Below are positions 19,999 through 30,690 of a DNA stretch of 64,000 nucleotides, piece by piece. Origin of the DNA: Amycolatopsis sp. DSM 110486 (GTDB taxonomy: Bacteria; Actinomycetota; Actinomycetes; Mycobacteriales; Pseudonocardiaceae). The position numbers were made by a program, and so were the translations under genes. Location: assembly GCF_019468465.1 (NCBI RefSeq), contig NZ_CP080519.1:2185001-2249000 (forward strand), written 5' to 3'. Below the pieces are notes generated by a model. The model ran no database searches. It was not told the DNA's origin and worked only from the letters and a program-made list of their open reading frames with translations. Every line of letters starts with the position of its first letter. The stretch's first letter is position 1.

Positions 19999-20397
19999 GT
20001 GTCGCAGTACCGGATCTCCGAGGCAGCGAGGCTGCTCGGCGTCAGCGATGACACCATCCGGCGCCACATCGACGCCGGAACGCTCACCGCGACCAAGGAC
20101 AAAGTCAACCGGTCCGTGATCGACGGTGCGGAACTAGCCGAGTTCGCTCGCCTCCAGGGCGAGTCCGCGCCTGATCCGACCTCGGTGGGGAGCTCGGCGC
20201 GTAACCGCATGGTCGGGCTGGTCACGTCGATCGTCGCCGACAAGGTCATGGCCCAGGTCGAGATACAGTGCGGCCGCGACCGCGTGGTCTCCCTGATGAG
20301 CACGGAGGCGGTCAAGGAACTCGGCCTCGAACCCGGGTCGCCGGCCGTCGCGGTGATCAAAGCGACCACCGTTGTGGTCGAAACGCCGAACGCCTGA
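19999..20397 (+). CDS. Helix-turn-helix protein with C-terminal Mop/TOBE domain
   Basis: 132 residues from the GTG at 19999. Residues 1-50 are an excisionase/MerR-like helix-turn-helix (RISEAARLLGVSDDTIRRHI). Residues 64-130 are a molybdate-binding Mop (TOBE) domain (SARNRMVGLV... VVSLMSTEAVKELGL... VAVIKATTVVV). The combination is a compact oxyanion-sensing regulator. Its location beside a molybdate/tungstate transporter makes it the likely regulator of that cassette. The start is set by the HTH pattern; longer in-frame sequence upstream comes from the SDR fragment. Confidence 0.85.
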   Translation: MSQYRISEAARLLGVSDDTIRRHIDAGTLTATKDKVNRSVIDGAELAEFARLQGESAPDPTSVGSSARNRMVGLVTSIVADKVMAQVEIQCGRDRVVSLMSTEAVKELGLEPGSPAVAVIKATTVVVETPNA

Positions 20398-20422
20398 TCA
20401 GCTGCGCACCTCACCCGTCGGA

Positions 20423-21208
20423 TCAGGCGAGCGTGGCTTCGATGACGTAGAGCGCGCCGATGCTCATGGCGAGGATGCCGAGCAGGAGGCGGAGCCCGGT
20501 TTCGGGTAACCGGGACTGCAGGCGGGTGCCGAGATAGCCGCCGAGCAACCCGCCGAGCCCGCAGGCCAAGCCGACGAGCCAGTCGGGTGCGATGTCGCCG
20601 GTCGAGGTCGTCGCGAGCACGGCGAACGAGGCGGCGCCGACGAGCGAGGTGACGAAGGTCGATGCGAGTGCGGCCGGGGCGGCGGTGGTGACGGGGACTC
20701 CGCGGCTGACCAGGATCGGGCTGAGCAGCGAGCCGCCGCCGATCCCGTAGATCCCGCCCACGATGCCGACCACGAGCGCCAGAGCGACGGTCGCGCGCGG
20801 CGACGGTGGCGTGTCGGAGCGGTGCGGGCGAGGGTGCAGCGTGCGGACGCAGATCCACAGGCCGAGGGGCAGGAGGAAGGCCGCGGCCAGGAGGCGGAAC
20901 ACCTGCGGACCAGGCACCGCGAACACGCGGATGACGGCTCCGATCACAACGCCGGGCACGGTGCCGGCCAGCAGCAGGCGCGTCAGCCTGCCGCGGAGAT
21001 GCACGCTCCGGCGGTGCCGGACGAGGGCTCCTGGGCCGGCGACGACGTTGAACAGCAGGTTCGTCGGGGTGACGGCCGGGTTGGGGACGCCGAGGATGCT
21101 TACCTGCACGGGAAGGAGGAATACCGCGCCGGACACGCCGGCGGGAGTGGTCACCGTCGAGATGATCAGGCCCGCGACGAACGCGAGCACCTCCGTTGAC
21201 CAGCTCAC
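20423..21208 (-). CDS. TSUP (TauE/SafE) family permease
   Basis: 261 residues from the GTG at 21208, with GGAAGGG just upstream; an in-frame start at 21268 lacks a ribosome site. Eight hydrophobic segments and the paired family motifs are visible: the early GVSGAVFLLP and PTNLLFN, and the second-half GGIYGIGGGSLLSP. TSUP proteins move sulfite, sulfonates and other sulfur or oxyanions. It lies divergently from the molybdate-binding protein, within the cassette, so an oxyanion-related role is plausible. Confidence 0.85.
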   Translation of the reverse strand: MSWSTEVLAFVAGLIISTVTTPAGVSGAVFLLPVQVSILGVPNPAVTPTNLLFNVVAGPGALVRHRRSVHLRGRLTRLLLAGTVPGVVIGAVIRVFAVPGPQVFRLLAAAFLLPLGLWICVRTLHPRPHRSDTPPSPRATVALALVVGIVGGIYGIGGGSLLSPILVSRGVPVTTAAPAALASTFVTSLVGAASFAVLATTSTGDIAPDWLVGLACGLGGLLGGYLGTRLQSRLPETGLRLLLGILAMSIGALYVIEATLA

Positions 21209-21396
21209 TGCTGCCCTTCCTGTCGTCGCGACCGCAACAGCTTGCGGCAGAGGCAGTCCACCAGGCACCTGGGGATGGCCGCCGAGCGTGGCCGTCGCGG
21301 GTGTCCTGATTGTGGTGGGTGAGCTGTTCGGCGCTGTCGTCCATACCTCACAGTCGGTAGCCTTGCCTACTCTGCGACGCGGCAGGAGGTAGCACG

Positions 21397-22416
21397 ATGC
21401 GACGGGGCTTCGGGCTCAGAGCGCTGGCAATCGGTGCGGTGGCGGCAGTGGTGGCAGCGTGTGGGTCGTCGCCCCCGCCGCAATCGGCTCCGGCGAGCGG
21501 GTCCGCTGTTCCGGTCACCGGCACGTTGATCGTGAACGGGGCGGGCACGTTGGCCAAGCCGTTCGCGGCGATGATCGCGGCGTTCAAGGCGCAGAACCCG
21601 GGCGTGACGGTGCAGTCGCGCTTCGCCGGGAGCGTCGAGGTGGTGCGGGGCATCACCGAGCTGCACAACCCGGTCGACGTGCTGGGCGTGGCGGACTACT
21701 CGCTGATCCCATCGAAGATGTACGGCACGAACGGTGGCACGCAGTTCGCGAACTGGTACGTCGGGTTCGCCTCGAACCGCATCACCTTCGCCTACACCGA
21801 TCAGAGCAAAGGGGCGGCCGATCTCACGGCGGACAACTGGTACCAGGTGCTCGCGCAGCCGGGGGTGAAAGTCGGCCGGTCCAATCCGGACACTGACCCG
21901 TCGGGCTACCAGACGTTGCAGATGCTCGCGCTGGCGCAGACCTACTACCACCAGCCGAACCTGTCGGCCGGGGTGCTGGCGAACTCTCCGCCGGAGACCA
22001 TGGTCGGCACCGAGACGCAGCTGCTGCCCGCGGTGTCCTCCGGGCAGATCGACTACCTCGGGATCTACCGCTCCGACGCCTTGCAGCACCACCTGAAATT
22101 CCTGGACCTGCCCGCACAGATCGACCTGTCCGACCCCGCGCTGGCCGCGACGTACGCGACGGTCAGCGTGCCGACGTCGTCCGGGCCGCGGACGGGCAAG
22201 CCGATCGTGTACGCGCTGACCGTGCCGACCAACGCGCCGAACTCCGCGGCGGGGCAGAGGTTCGTCGAGTTCGTGCTCTCCCCGGCGGGGCAGAAGATCA
22301 TGAGCGACAACGGGTTCTCCGTGGTCAACCCGGCGGTCGCGGGAGTCGCGAACGGCGCGCAGCTGCCCGCGTCGGTGCAGCCGCAGACAGTTCCGGCGAA
22401 GCTGCCCGGGGGCTGA
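21397..22416 (+). CDS. wtpA: Molybdate/tungstate ABC transporter, substrate-binding lipoprotein (WtpA-like)
   Basis: 339 residues. AGGAGG lies seven bases before the ATG. A lipoprotein signal ends at AAC, with Cys22 as the lipidated residue. The body follows the periplasmic-binding fold of WtpA: GSVEVVRGIT, the VLGVADYSLIP segment, and the GRSNPDTDPSGYQ loop that in WtpA supplies carboxylate ligands to octahedral tungstate/molybdate. The next gene starts directly after the stop (TGA then ATG). Selectivity between W and Mo cannot be told by eye. Confidence 0.87.
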   Translation: MRRGFGLRALAIGAVAAVVAACGSSPPPQSAPASGSAVPVTGTLIVNGAGTLAKPFAAMIAAFKAQNPGVTVQSRFAGSVEVVRGITELHNPVDVLGVADYSLIPSKMYGTNGGTQFANWYVGFASNRITFAYTDQSKGAADLTADNWYQVLAQPGVKVGRSNPDTDPSGYQTLQMLALAQTYYHQPNLSAGVLANSPPETMVGTETQLLPAVSSGQIDYLGIYRSDALQHHLKFLDLPAQIDLSDPALAATYATVSVPTSSGPRTGKPIVYALTVPTNAPNSAAGQRFVEFVLSPAGQKIMSDNGFSVVNPAVAGVANGAQLPASVQPQTVPAKLPGG

Positions 22417-23250
22417 ATGAGCGACACGGCCGACCGCGTGGTGCCCCGGCGGGTGCACGGGCTGTTCCCCGCACTGCTGTGGGTCGCCAGTGGGCTGCTG
22501 CTCGGGTTCATCCTGCTGCCCGTGCTCGGCCTGGTCACCGCCACCTCGCCCGGCGGCCTCCGAGACGCCGCGGCCAGCGACGAGATCCGCGACGCCCTGT
22601 TGCTGAGCGTCCAGGACGCCGCGATCACCGCGGTGATCGCCACGGTGCTCGGTGTCCCGCTGGCCTACCTGCTCGCGAAGCGGCGATTCCCCGGGCACGC
22701 ACTCGTCCAGGCGATCGTGGACCTGCCGCTGGCCGTCCCGCACACCGTCGCCGGGATCTCCCTACTGTTCGTGTTCGGCCGCACGGGCTGGCTCGGCGCC
22801 CCGCTGCAGGCCGCAGGCTTGTCCTTCTACGGCACGCAGGCCGGGATCATCGTGGCGATGCTGTTCGTCAGCGCGCCATTCGCCGTCAACAGCGCACGCG
22901 TCGCGTTCGAAGCCCTGGACCCGAACGTGGAACGCGCCGCGCGGAGCCTGGGCGCCTCGGCCGGGCAGACGTTCCGGCGAGTCAGCCTCCCGCTGGCCTG
23001 GCGCGGAGTCCTGACCGGCGCGGTGCTCGTGTACGCCCGCTCGATCAGCGAGTTCGGCGCCGTCGTCATCCTCGCCTACTACCCGGCCACCGCCCCCGTG
23101 ACGATCTACAACCTGTTCCTCTCCTCGGGCCTCGCCGAATCCGCGTCGGCCGCGGTGCTGCTCCTGCTCGTCGCCCTGGCCACGTTCCTCGTGCTGCGCA
23201 CCCTCGCCTCGGGCTGGCTCGTCGCGGGGAACACCCGCGCGCGGCGGTGA
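22417..23250 (+). CDS. wtpB: Molybdate/tungstate ABC transporter permease
   Basis: 277 residues, six membrane spans. The ATPase-docking EAA loop is AARSLGASAGQTFRRVSLPLAW split around residue 170-190, with the conserved Gly. ModB/WtpB-like segments include PLAVPHTVAGI and the ISEFGAV stretch near residue 210. The ATG abuts the stop of the binding-protein gene, so the two are one operon. Confidence 0.9.
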   Translation: MSDTADRVVPRRVHGLFPALLWVASGLLLGFILLPVLGLVTATSPGGLRDAAASDEIRDALLLSVQDAAITAVIATVLGVPLAYLLAKRRFPGHALVQAIVDLPLAVPHTVAGISLLFVFGRTGWLGAPLQAAGLSFYGTQAGIIVAMLFVSAPFAVNSARVAFEALDPNVERAARSLGASAGQTFRRVSLPLAWRGVLTGAVLVYARSISEFGAVVILAYYPATAPVTIYNLFLSSGLAESASAAVLLLLVALATFLVLRTLASGWLVAGNTRARR

Positions 23251-23253
23251 CAC

Positions 23254-24309
23254 GTGCTCATCGTGTCCGACCTGCGCACCGAGGCGGGATCATTCCGGCT
23301 GGGCCCGGTGGACCTCACCGTGTCCCCGGGCCGCGTCCTGGTCGTGCTCGGCCCCTCCGGCGCGGGCAAGAGCATGCTGCTCGACACCATCGCCGGATTC
23401 CGCACCCCCGGACGCGGCCGCGTGCTCCTTGACGGCCAGGACATCACCGGTCGGCCCGCCGACCAGCGCCGGATCGGCGTGGTGTTCCAAGACGCGGCCC
23501 TGTTCCCGCACCTGTCCGTTCGCGCCAACGTCGGCTTCGCGCCCGCCTTACTCGGCCACCGGCGCAACCCCGAAGTCGACGAGCTGCTCGACCGGTTCGG
23601 CATCACGCACCTCTCCCACCGAGCGCCACGCTCGCTCAGCGGCGGCGAACGGCAACGAGTCGCACTGGCCCGCGCCCTCGCCGCCCGACCGGCCGCCCTG
23701 CTCCTGGACGAACCCCTCTCGGCACTCGACCAACCCGTCCGCGAAGAGCTGCGCGAAGTGCTCCGGGCGACACTGCGGGACCTGGCCGTGCCCGCCATCC
23801 ACGTCACCCACGACCGCGACGAAGCACTCCGCCTCGCCGACGACCTGGCCATCCTCAACGCCGGCGCCCTCCGCCAGACCGGCCCCACCGACGAGCTCAC
23901 CCGCCACCCCACCGACACGGTCACCGCCCGCCTGCTCGGCTGGGCGGAACTCGGCCCCGCGGCCCGCGGCCCTGACGGCCTGCGCGTCGGCGACCTGCCG
24001 ATCGACCCCGCGGTCCGCTACGGCGCCGCGACGCCGGGAACGGTGTTCTACCGACCGGAGGAAGTCCTCATCGGTGGTCCGGACCGGATCTCGTCCCCCG
24101 CGCTGCGGGTGCGAACCCAGGTCGTCGAGGTCGTACGCACGCTCCCGCTCGCCCGGGTCCTGCTCGCCACCACACCACCCCTGACCGCACTCGTGTTGCA
24201 CCGTGACCTCGAGGGGCTCGATGGGCTCGACGGCGAGGTGGAGGTCACCGTGCCCCAGCACGCGCTGCGCGTCATCGAGCCCGGCACACCACTCCTTCTG
24301 CCTGGGTGA
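23254..24309 (+). CDS. wtpC: Molybdate/tungstate ABC transporter ATPase
   Basis: 351 residues from the GTG at 23254, three bases after the permease stop. Walker A is GPSGAGKS (about residue 33), Q-loop in VVFQDAALF, signature LSGGERQR, Walker B LLLDEP, and H-loop in HVTHDRDEA. Residues 230-350 form the C-terminal TOBE-type regulatory domain. It powers oxyanion import with the two preceding genes. Shortly after the stop the duplicated flank (24347) begins. Confidence 0.92.
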   Translation: MLIVSDLRTEAGSFRLGPVDLTVSPGRVLVVLGPSGAGKSMLLDTIAGFRTPGRGRVLLDGQDITGRPADQRRIGVVFQDAALFPHLSVRANVGFAPALLGHRRNPEVDELLDRFGITHLSHRAPRSLSGGERQRVALARALAARPAALLLDEPLSALDQPVREELREVLRATLRDLAVPAIHVTHDRDEALRLADDLAILNAGALRQTGPTDELTRHPTDTVTARLLGWAELGPAARGPDGLRVGDLPIDPAVRYGAATPGTVFYRPEEVLIGGPDRISSPALRVRTQVVEVVRTLPLARVLLATTPPLTALVLHRDLEGLDGLDGEVEVTVPQHALRVIEPGTPLLLPG

Positions 24310-26388
<2,079 letters not shown>

Positions 26389-26389
26389 C

Positions 26390-26433
26390 CCGTGGGTGTT
26401 GCGCCCGGTGACAACCGGACGCAACACCCACGG
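26390..26433. terminator. Bidirectional hairpin between guaB1 and phoH
   Basis: Perfect 14-bp stem (26390-26403 with 26420-26433); the loop contains a further CCGG...CCGG pairing. It lies between convergent stops. Confidence 0.75.
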
Positions 26434-26439
26434 AGCAGA

Positions 26440-27831
26440 TCAGCCGTGATCCTCCAGCATCTCCGTGACCAGCGCCGCAATCGGCGACCTCTCCGAGCGC
26501 GTCAGCGTGACGTGCGCGAACAACGGATGCCCCTTCAGCTTCTCGATCACCGCCGAGACGCCGTCGTGGCGGCCGACGCGGAGGTTGTCGCGCTGGGCGA
26601 CGTCGTGGGTGAGGACCACGCGTGACGCGGTGCCGAGGCGGGAGAGCACCGTGAGGAGCACGTTGCGTTCCAGTGACTGCGCCTCGTCGACGATCACGAA
26701 GGAGTCGTGCAGCGAGCGGCCGCGGATGTGGGTCAGCGGGAGCACCTCGAGCATGCCGCGGTCGAAGACCTCGTCGAGCACGTCCTGGCTGACCAGCGCG
26801 CCGAGGGTGTCGAACACGGCCTGCGCCCAGGGCTGCATCTTCTCGCTCTCGGACCCGGGCAGGTAGCCGAGGTCCTGGCCGCCGACGGCGTAGACCGGGC
26901 GGAACACCACGACCTTGCGGTGCTGGCGGCGTTCCATCACCGACTCGAGGCCGGCGCACAGCGCGAGCGCCGACTTGCCGGTGCCCGCGCGTCCGCCGAG
27001 GGAGACGATGCCGACGTCCGAGTCGAGCAGCAGGTCGAGTGCCACGCGCTGCTCGGCGGAGCGGCCGTGCAGGCCGAACGCCTCGCGGTCGCCGCGCACC
27101 AGCCGCACGCGCTTGTCCGCCGTGACGCGGCCGAGGGCGCTGGAGCTGCCCGCGAGCAGCCGCAAGCCGGTGTGGCACGGGAACTCACCCACCTCGGGCA
27201 GGCCGTACTCGACCGGGTCGACGGTGCCGCCCGAGAAGAGGCTGTCGATCAGCTCCTGAGGGGCGTCCACGTCGGCCATGCCCGTCCAGCCCGACGGCGT
27301 GACCTCACCCGCGCGGTACTCGTCGGCGGCCAGACCCACGGCCCCCGCCTTGACCCGCAGCGGGATGTCCTTCGTCACCAGCGTGACCGACGGCCGTTCC
27401 ACCGCGAGGTTGAGCGCGCACGCGAGGATGCGGTGGTCGTTGGAGTCGGTCCGGAAGCCCACGGGCAACACCGACGGATCGGTGTGGTTGAGCTCCACCT
27501 GCAGGGTGCCGCCCTCTTCGCCGATCGGGATCGGCGCGTCGAGCCGGCCGTGCTTGAGCCGCAGGTCGTCGAGCAACCTGAGCGACTCGCGGGCGAACCA
27601 GCCGAGCTCGGGGTGGTGGCGCTTCGCCTCCAGTTCACTGATGACGACCAGGGGCAGCACGACCGCGTGTTCGGCGAATCGCGTCACCGCCCACGGGTCG
27701 GAGAGCAGCACAGACGTGTCGAGCACGTAAGTGGACTGCCCGGATTCGGGCGAGATCGAGGCTTTCTCCGGGCCAGAGGCACCGGTCGAAGAACGGCCAG
27801 AGGCCTTGCGGGGTGAACGCTGCGCAGTCAC
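26440..27831 (-). CDS. phoH: PIN-PhoH ATPase (PhoH2-like)
   Basis: 463 residues from the GTG at 27831, preceded by GAGGGAG; longer in-frame sequence exists upstream. Residues about 35-180 are a PIN nuclease domain ([12 protein letters not shown] with the first acidic residue, [10 protein letters not shown], and [12 protein letters not shown]). The second half is a PhoH P-loop ATPase: GGRAGTGKS (Walker A), VIVDEAQSL (Walker B). PhoH2 of mycobacteria is an RNA helicase with RNase activity, so this protein probably unwinds and cuts RNA. It lies in the conserved block near the Rv1086-like gene. Confidence 0.92.
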   Translation of the reverse strand: MTAQRSPRKASGRSSTGASGPEKASISPESGQSTYVLDTSVLLSDPWAVTRFAEHAVVLPLVVISELEAKRHHPELGWFARESLRLLDDLRLKHGRLDAPIPIGEEGGTLQVELNHTDPSVLPVGFRTDSNDHRILACALNLAVERPSVTLVTKDIPLRVKAGAVGLAADEYRAGEVTPSGWTGMADVDAPQELIDSLFSGGTVDPVEYGLPEVGEFPCHTGLRLLAGSSSALGRVTADKRVRLVRGDREAFGLHGRSAEQRVALDLLLDSDVGIVSLGGRAGTGKSALALCAGLESVMERRQHRKVVVFRPVYAVGGQDLGYLPGSESEKMQPWAQAVFDTLGALVSQDVLDEVFDRGMLEVLPLTHIRGRSLHDSFVIVDEAQSLERNVLLTVLSRLGTASRVVLTHDVAQRDNLRVGRHDGVSAVIEKLKGHPLFAHVTLTRSERSPIAALVTEMLEDHG

Positions 27832-28461
27832 GACGGCATCTCCCTCGAGGGCGTGTTGCACCCCACGCCCGCACTCGCTGGGCCGGGCACCTCCCTGGCT
27901 GGGTCCGCACTCCCTGACGTTGGCTACGTCAGCGCGCGCGGCCACGAGGGCCGGGTGCCGGCCCCCTCGTGCATCGTGTGGGCGGCTGTGCCGCCCCCTC
28001 GATCAACGCCACGACCAGGGCCTCCCGTGAGGGCCCGCACGGAACGCGTGCCCTCACTTCCGGAAGGTACCGACGGATCGCGGTTCGTGCAGGCAGCCAC
28101 ACAGGTGATTCGCTCATTCGTCACCTCACCGTAGGTCGTCCGACATCAACACCCCGTCACTGTCACGCTGCGTCACCAAGCCAGCAATCGGGTGATCACG
28201 CGGTGGCGTGATCATGGAAAAAAGATCACCGAACGCGTTCGAAAGATCCGCGCAAAGGCTTGTACCACGGGGTGGACGAGAATGCATTTCGCGTCCTGAA
28301 GACAGGACCGGACCGGGTGAACCACGCGATTTCGGCCTCACACAATGGGCGTACCCGGCACTCATTTCGGCCTCGACGAGGGTAATTTTCTCACTGCGGG
28401 ACACACCACCGGAAACTTCGGTGCCCCGGATCCCAGATATCTCTACCTAGGAGTGTGCGAA
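27832..28461. other. 630-bp gene-free region between phoH and a small secreted protein gene
   Basis: Divergent promoter region. I see no supported gene here; open frames show no recognisable protein. It contains a perfect inverted repeat at 28193-28214 and a small GTCCTG-AAGA-CAGGAC hairpin at 28293-28308. The stretch from 28214 to 28460 has lower GC than its surroundings and could be a long 5' leader of the following gene. Confidence 0.6.
28193..28214. promoter_or_regulatory. Perfect 9-bp inverted repeat
   Basis: TGATCACGC (28193-28201) and GCGTGATCA (28206-28214) around GGTG. Lies about 250 bp before the small secreted protein gene and 360 bp before phoH. Either a protein-binding site or a leader hairpin. 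Confidence 0.4.
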
Positions 28462-28707
28462 GTGCTGAAGAAGGCTGGAATCGTCGCCGGTGCCGCCGCA
28501 GGCCTGCTGATGATCGGCGGCACGGCGTTCGCCTCGCCGGCAGACCACGGCTACACCCCGGACCCGACGTTCGGCGACGCCTACGCGACCTTCATCGAGG
28601 GCGGCGGGGCCCTGGGCTTCGGCGCGGCCTCGCTGGTCGCCGGTGCTTACACGGGCATCGCCACCACCCCGGCGCTGGTCCTCCACTCGCTGGAGCACCA
28701 CGGCTGA
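28462..28707 (+). CDS. Small secreted protein of unknown function
   Basis: 81 residues from the GTG at 28462, chosen because TAGGAG (28448-28453) lies eight bases before it. Residues 1-26 are a signal peptide (VLKKAGIVAG core, cleavage likely after AFA). The mature part has a polar N-terminus and a hydrophobic Gly/Ala-rich C-terminal half (LGFGAASLVAGAYTGIATT). No family recognised. The long untranslated region upstream and a strong terminator downstream suggest a separately controlled transcript. Confidence 0.65.
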   Translation: MLKKAGIVAGAAAGLLMIGGTAFASPADHGYTPDPTFGDAYATFIEGGGALGFGAASLVAGAYTGIATTPALVLHSLEHHG

Positions 28708-28725
28708 TAGCCGACCTCGGCTACG

Positions 28726-28757
28726 GAAGGGCCCGGAGTTCCGACTCCGGGCCCTTC
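28726..28757. terminator. Hairpin between small secreted gene and prenyl synthase gene
   Basis: Perfect 14-bp stem (28726-28739 with 28744-28757), TCCG loop, between convergent genes. Confidence 0.8.
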
Positions 28758-28795
28758 TGCTGTGCTCTGTTCTTGTCCGGCCGGGCTCAGGCGCC

Positions 28796-29572
28796 TCAGG
28801 TGCCGAAGCGGCGGTGGCGCCACGCGTAATCGCGAAGCGCGCGAAGGAAGTCGACCCGCCGGAATGCGGGCCAGTACGCCTCCGTGAACCAGAATTCCGA
28901 ATGCGCCGACTGCCAAAGCAGGAATCCGGAAAGCCGCTGCTCTCCTGACGTTCGGATAATAAGGTCGGGATCCGGCTGACCGGACGTGTAGAGGTGTTCC
29001 GAGATGTGGTCCACGTCGAGGATTTTCGCCAGCTCGCGGATCGACGTGCCCTCGTCGGCGTGCTGCAGCAGCAGCTTGCGCACGGCGTCGGCGATCTCCT
29101 GCCGCCCGCCGTAACCGACGGCGATGTTGACCTCCATGCCGGTCCGGTCCTCCGTGCGGGCCGCGGCGGCGGTGAGCTTCTTCGCGACGTCCAGCGGCAA
29201 CAGGTCCAGCGCCCCCATGATCCGCAGCCGCCACGGCACGGCCGGACCCGCGAGCTCGTCGGTGACGTCGGTGATGATCTTCAGCAGCGGCTCGAGCTCG
29301 TCGGGGTCGCGGTTGAGGTTGTCGGTCGAGAGCAGCCACATGGTGACGACCTCGACGTCGGCCTCGCGGCACCAGCTGAGGAAATCGGCGATCTTCTTGG
29401 CACCCGCGCGGTGCCCGTCGGCCACGTCGGCGAACCCGGCTTCCCGCGCCCACCTGCGATTTCCGTCGAGCATGATCGCGATGTGCCGCGGATGGCGGCC
29501 CCGCGCCTGCTGGATCAGGCGGCGGCCGTAGACGCTGTAGACGACGTCGGACAGGAAGGACCGGAGGCTCAC
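28796..29572 (-). CDS. cis-Prenyltransferase (Rv1086-like short-chain Z-isoprenyl diphosphate synthase)
   Basis: 258 residues from the GTG at 29572; the GTG at 29602 is possible. UPP-synthase family signatures: IMLDGNRRWA with the catalytic Asp, the STDNLNRDPDE segment, VGYGGRQEI, and DLIIRTSGEQRLSGFLLWQ. Similarity and neighbourhood point to Rv1086 of M. tuberculosis, which makes omega,E,Z-farnesyl diphosphate used for decaprenyl phosphate, rather than the longer-chain enzyme. The product chain length cannot be fixed by eye. The hemolysin III gene is divergent from it, as in M. tuberculosis. Confidence 0.88.
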   Translation of the reverse strand: MSLRSFLSDVVYSVYGRRLIQQARGRHPRHIAIMLDGNRRWAREAGFADVADGHRAGAKKIADFLSWCREADVEVVTMWLLSTDNLNRDPDELEPLLKIITDVTDELAGPAVPWRLRIMGALDLLPLDVAKKLTAAAARTEDRTGMEVNIAVGYGGRQEIADAVRKLLLQHADEGTSIRELAKILDVDHISEHLYTSGQPDPDLIIRTSGEQRLSGFLLWQSAHSEFWFTEAYWPAFRRVDFLRALRDYAWRHRRFGT

Positions 29573-29659
29573 GTCGGCTGAGCGTACGCACCCCCGCGTC
29601 ACACGTGTGACGCGCCACGGGGGGTGGCGAAAAACCTACGCTCCCGTAGCGTGGGGTCG

Positions 29660-30343
29660 GTGAGCGTGACGACCGAACCCACACCGTCCGGCCCTGCGCC
29701 AGTGGACACCCGCCCGCGCCTGCGCGGCCACATCCACTTCTGGTCCTTCTTCGGTGCCCTCGCGGGCGCCGCCGCCCTGGTGAGCCTCGCCGCGTCGACC
29801 GTCTCGCCCCTGGCCGCCCTGGCGACGTCCGTCTACGGCCTGACCGTGCTCGGCGTCTTCGGCGTGAGCGCGCTGTACCACCGCCGCCTGTGGAGCCCAC
29901 GCGCGTACAAGTGGATGAAGCGCGCCGACCACTCCATGATCTTCCTGTTCATCGCCGGCACCTACACCCCGTTCACCCTGCTGGCCATGTCGAAGCCCAC
30001 GGGCTACATCATCCTGGCCATCGTCTGGGGCGGCGCCATCCTGGGCGTCGCGATGAAGATGCTGTGGCCGAACGCGCCCCGCTGGCTGGGGGTGCCGATC
30101 TACATCGCCCTGGGCTGGGTGGCGGTCTTCGTCATGCCGGAGCTCGCCCAGCACGCCGGCGTCGCCGCCCTGGTGCTGATCTGCGTGGGCGGTCTGTTCT
30201 ACACGATGGGCGCGGTGTTCTACGCGGTGAAATGGCCGAACCACTGGCCGGAGACGTTCGGGTATCACGAGTACTTCCATGCGTGCACGGTGTTGGCGGC
30301 GGTGTCGCATTACGTCGCGATTTGGTTGGCCCTCTACGCCTAG
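29660..30343 (+). CDS. Hemolysin III / PAQR-family membrane protein
   Basis: 227 residues from a GTG at 29660, divergent from the prenyl synthase gene. Seven hydrophobic segments. Conserved PAQR metal-site residues are visible: Ser and His in SALYHR, Asp in RADHSMIF, and the HxxxH-type YHEYFH near the C-terminus. Family members are zinc-dependent membrane hydrolase-like proteins; bacterial function is unclear. Rv1085c is the syntenic counterpart. Confidence 0.87.
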   Translation: MSVTTEPTPSGPAPVDTRPRLRGHIHFWSFFGALAGAAALVSLAASTVSPLAALATSVYGLTVLGVFGVSALYHRRLWSPRAYKWMKRADHSMIFLFIAGTYTPFTLLAMSKPTGYIILAIVWGGAILGVAMKMLWPNAPRWLGVPIYIALGWVAVFVMPELAQHAGVAALVLICVGGLFYTMGAVFYAVKWPNHWPETFGYHEYFHACTVLAAVSHYVAIWLALYA

Positions 30344-30420
30344 CAGGTGCCCCTGGCGATCACAGCCCCGTTCTCGGCACGTACCTGCAATCCGATCACG
30401 CGGAGGACGGTAGCGCGTAG

Positions 30421-30561
30421 CTACCGCAACAGCAGGAGCACCGCCGCTCCGATCGTGCCGCGCGTGATGAGGAGCAGGAGGGCGTAGCGGAGCGTCGTGG
30501 GCCAGCCGGCGGTGGCGGCGGTGAGCAGGGCGGTGTGAGTGGTCCCCCGTGTGGCTGTCAA
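30421..30561 (-). CDS. Small single-span membrane protein
   Basis: 46 residues from a TTG at 30561. The start is chosen because GGAGGT lies seven bases upstream; no other in-frame start has such a site. Residues 10-46 are hydrophobic (LRYALLLLITRG then AAVLLLLR), giving one or two short membrane segments. No family recognised. The clear ribosome site is the main support. Confidence 0.5.
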   Translation of the reverse strand: MTATRGTTHTALLTAATAGWPTTLRYALLLLITRGTIGAAVLLLLR

Positions 30562-30690
30562 GGCCAGGACCTCCGGTGGGTGCGGATTGCGGACCCCCCG
30601 GCGAGAAGATGTCGCCAGGCGCAAGGGTAGCGGCAGGCGGCCGAGCCGGGCGAGCGGCCGATCAGGTGGCGTCCGCGCGCCGAAGCGGTG

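Noticed and set aside
28215..28461. Cyclic-di-AMP (ydaO) riboswitch before the small secreted protein
   Set aside because: A GGGTGAA-like string is present, but I cannot find the other conserved blocks or the full fold, so the call is unsupported.
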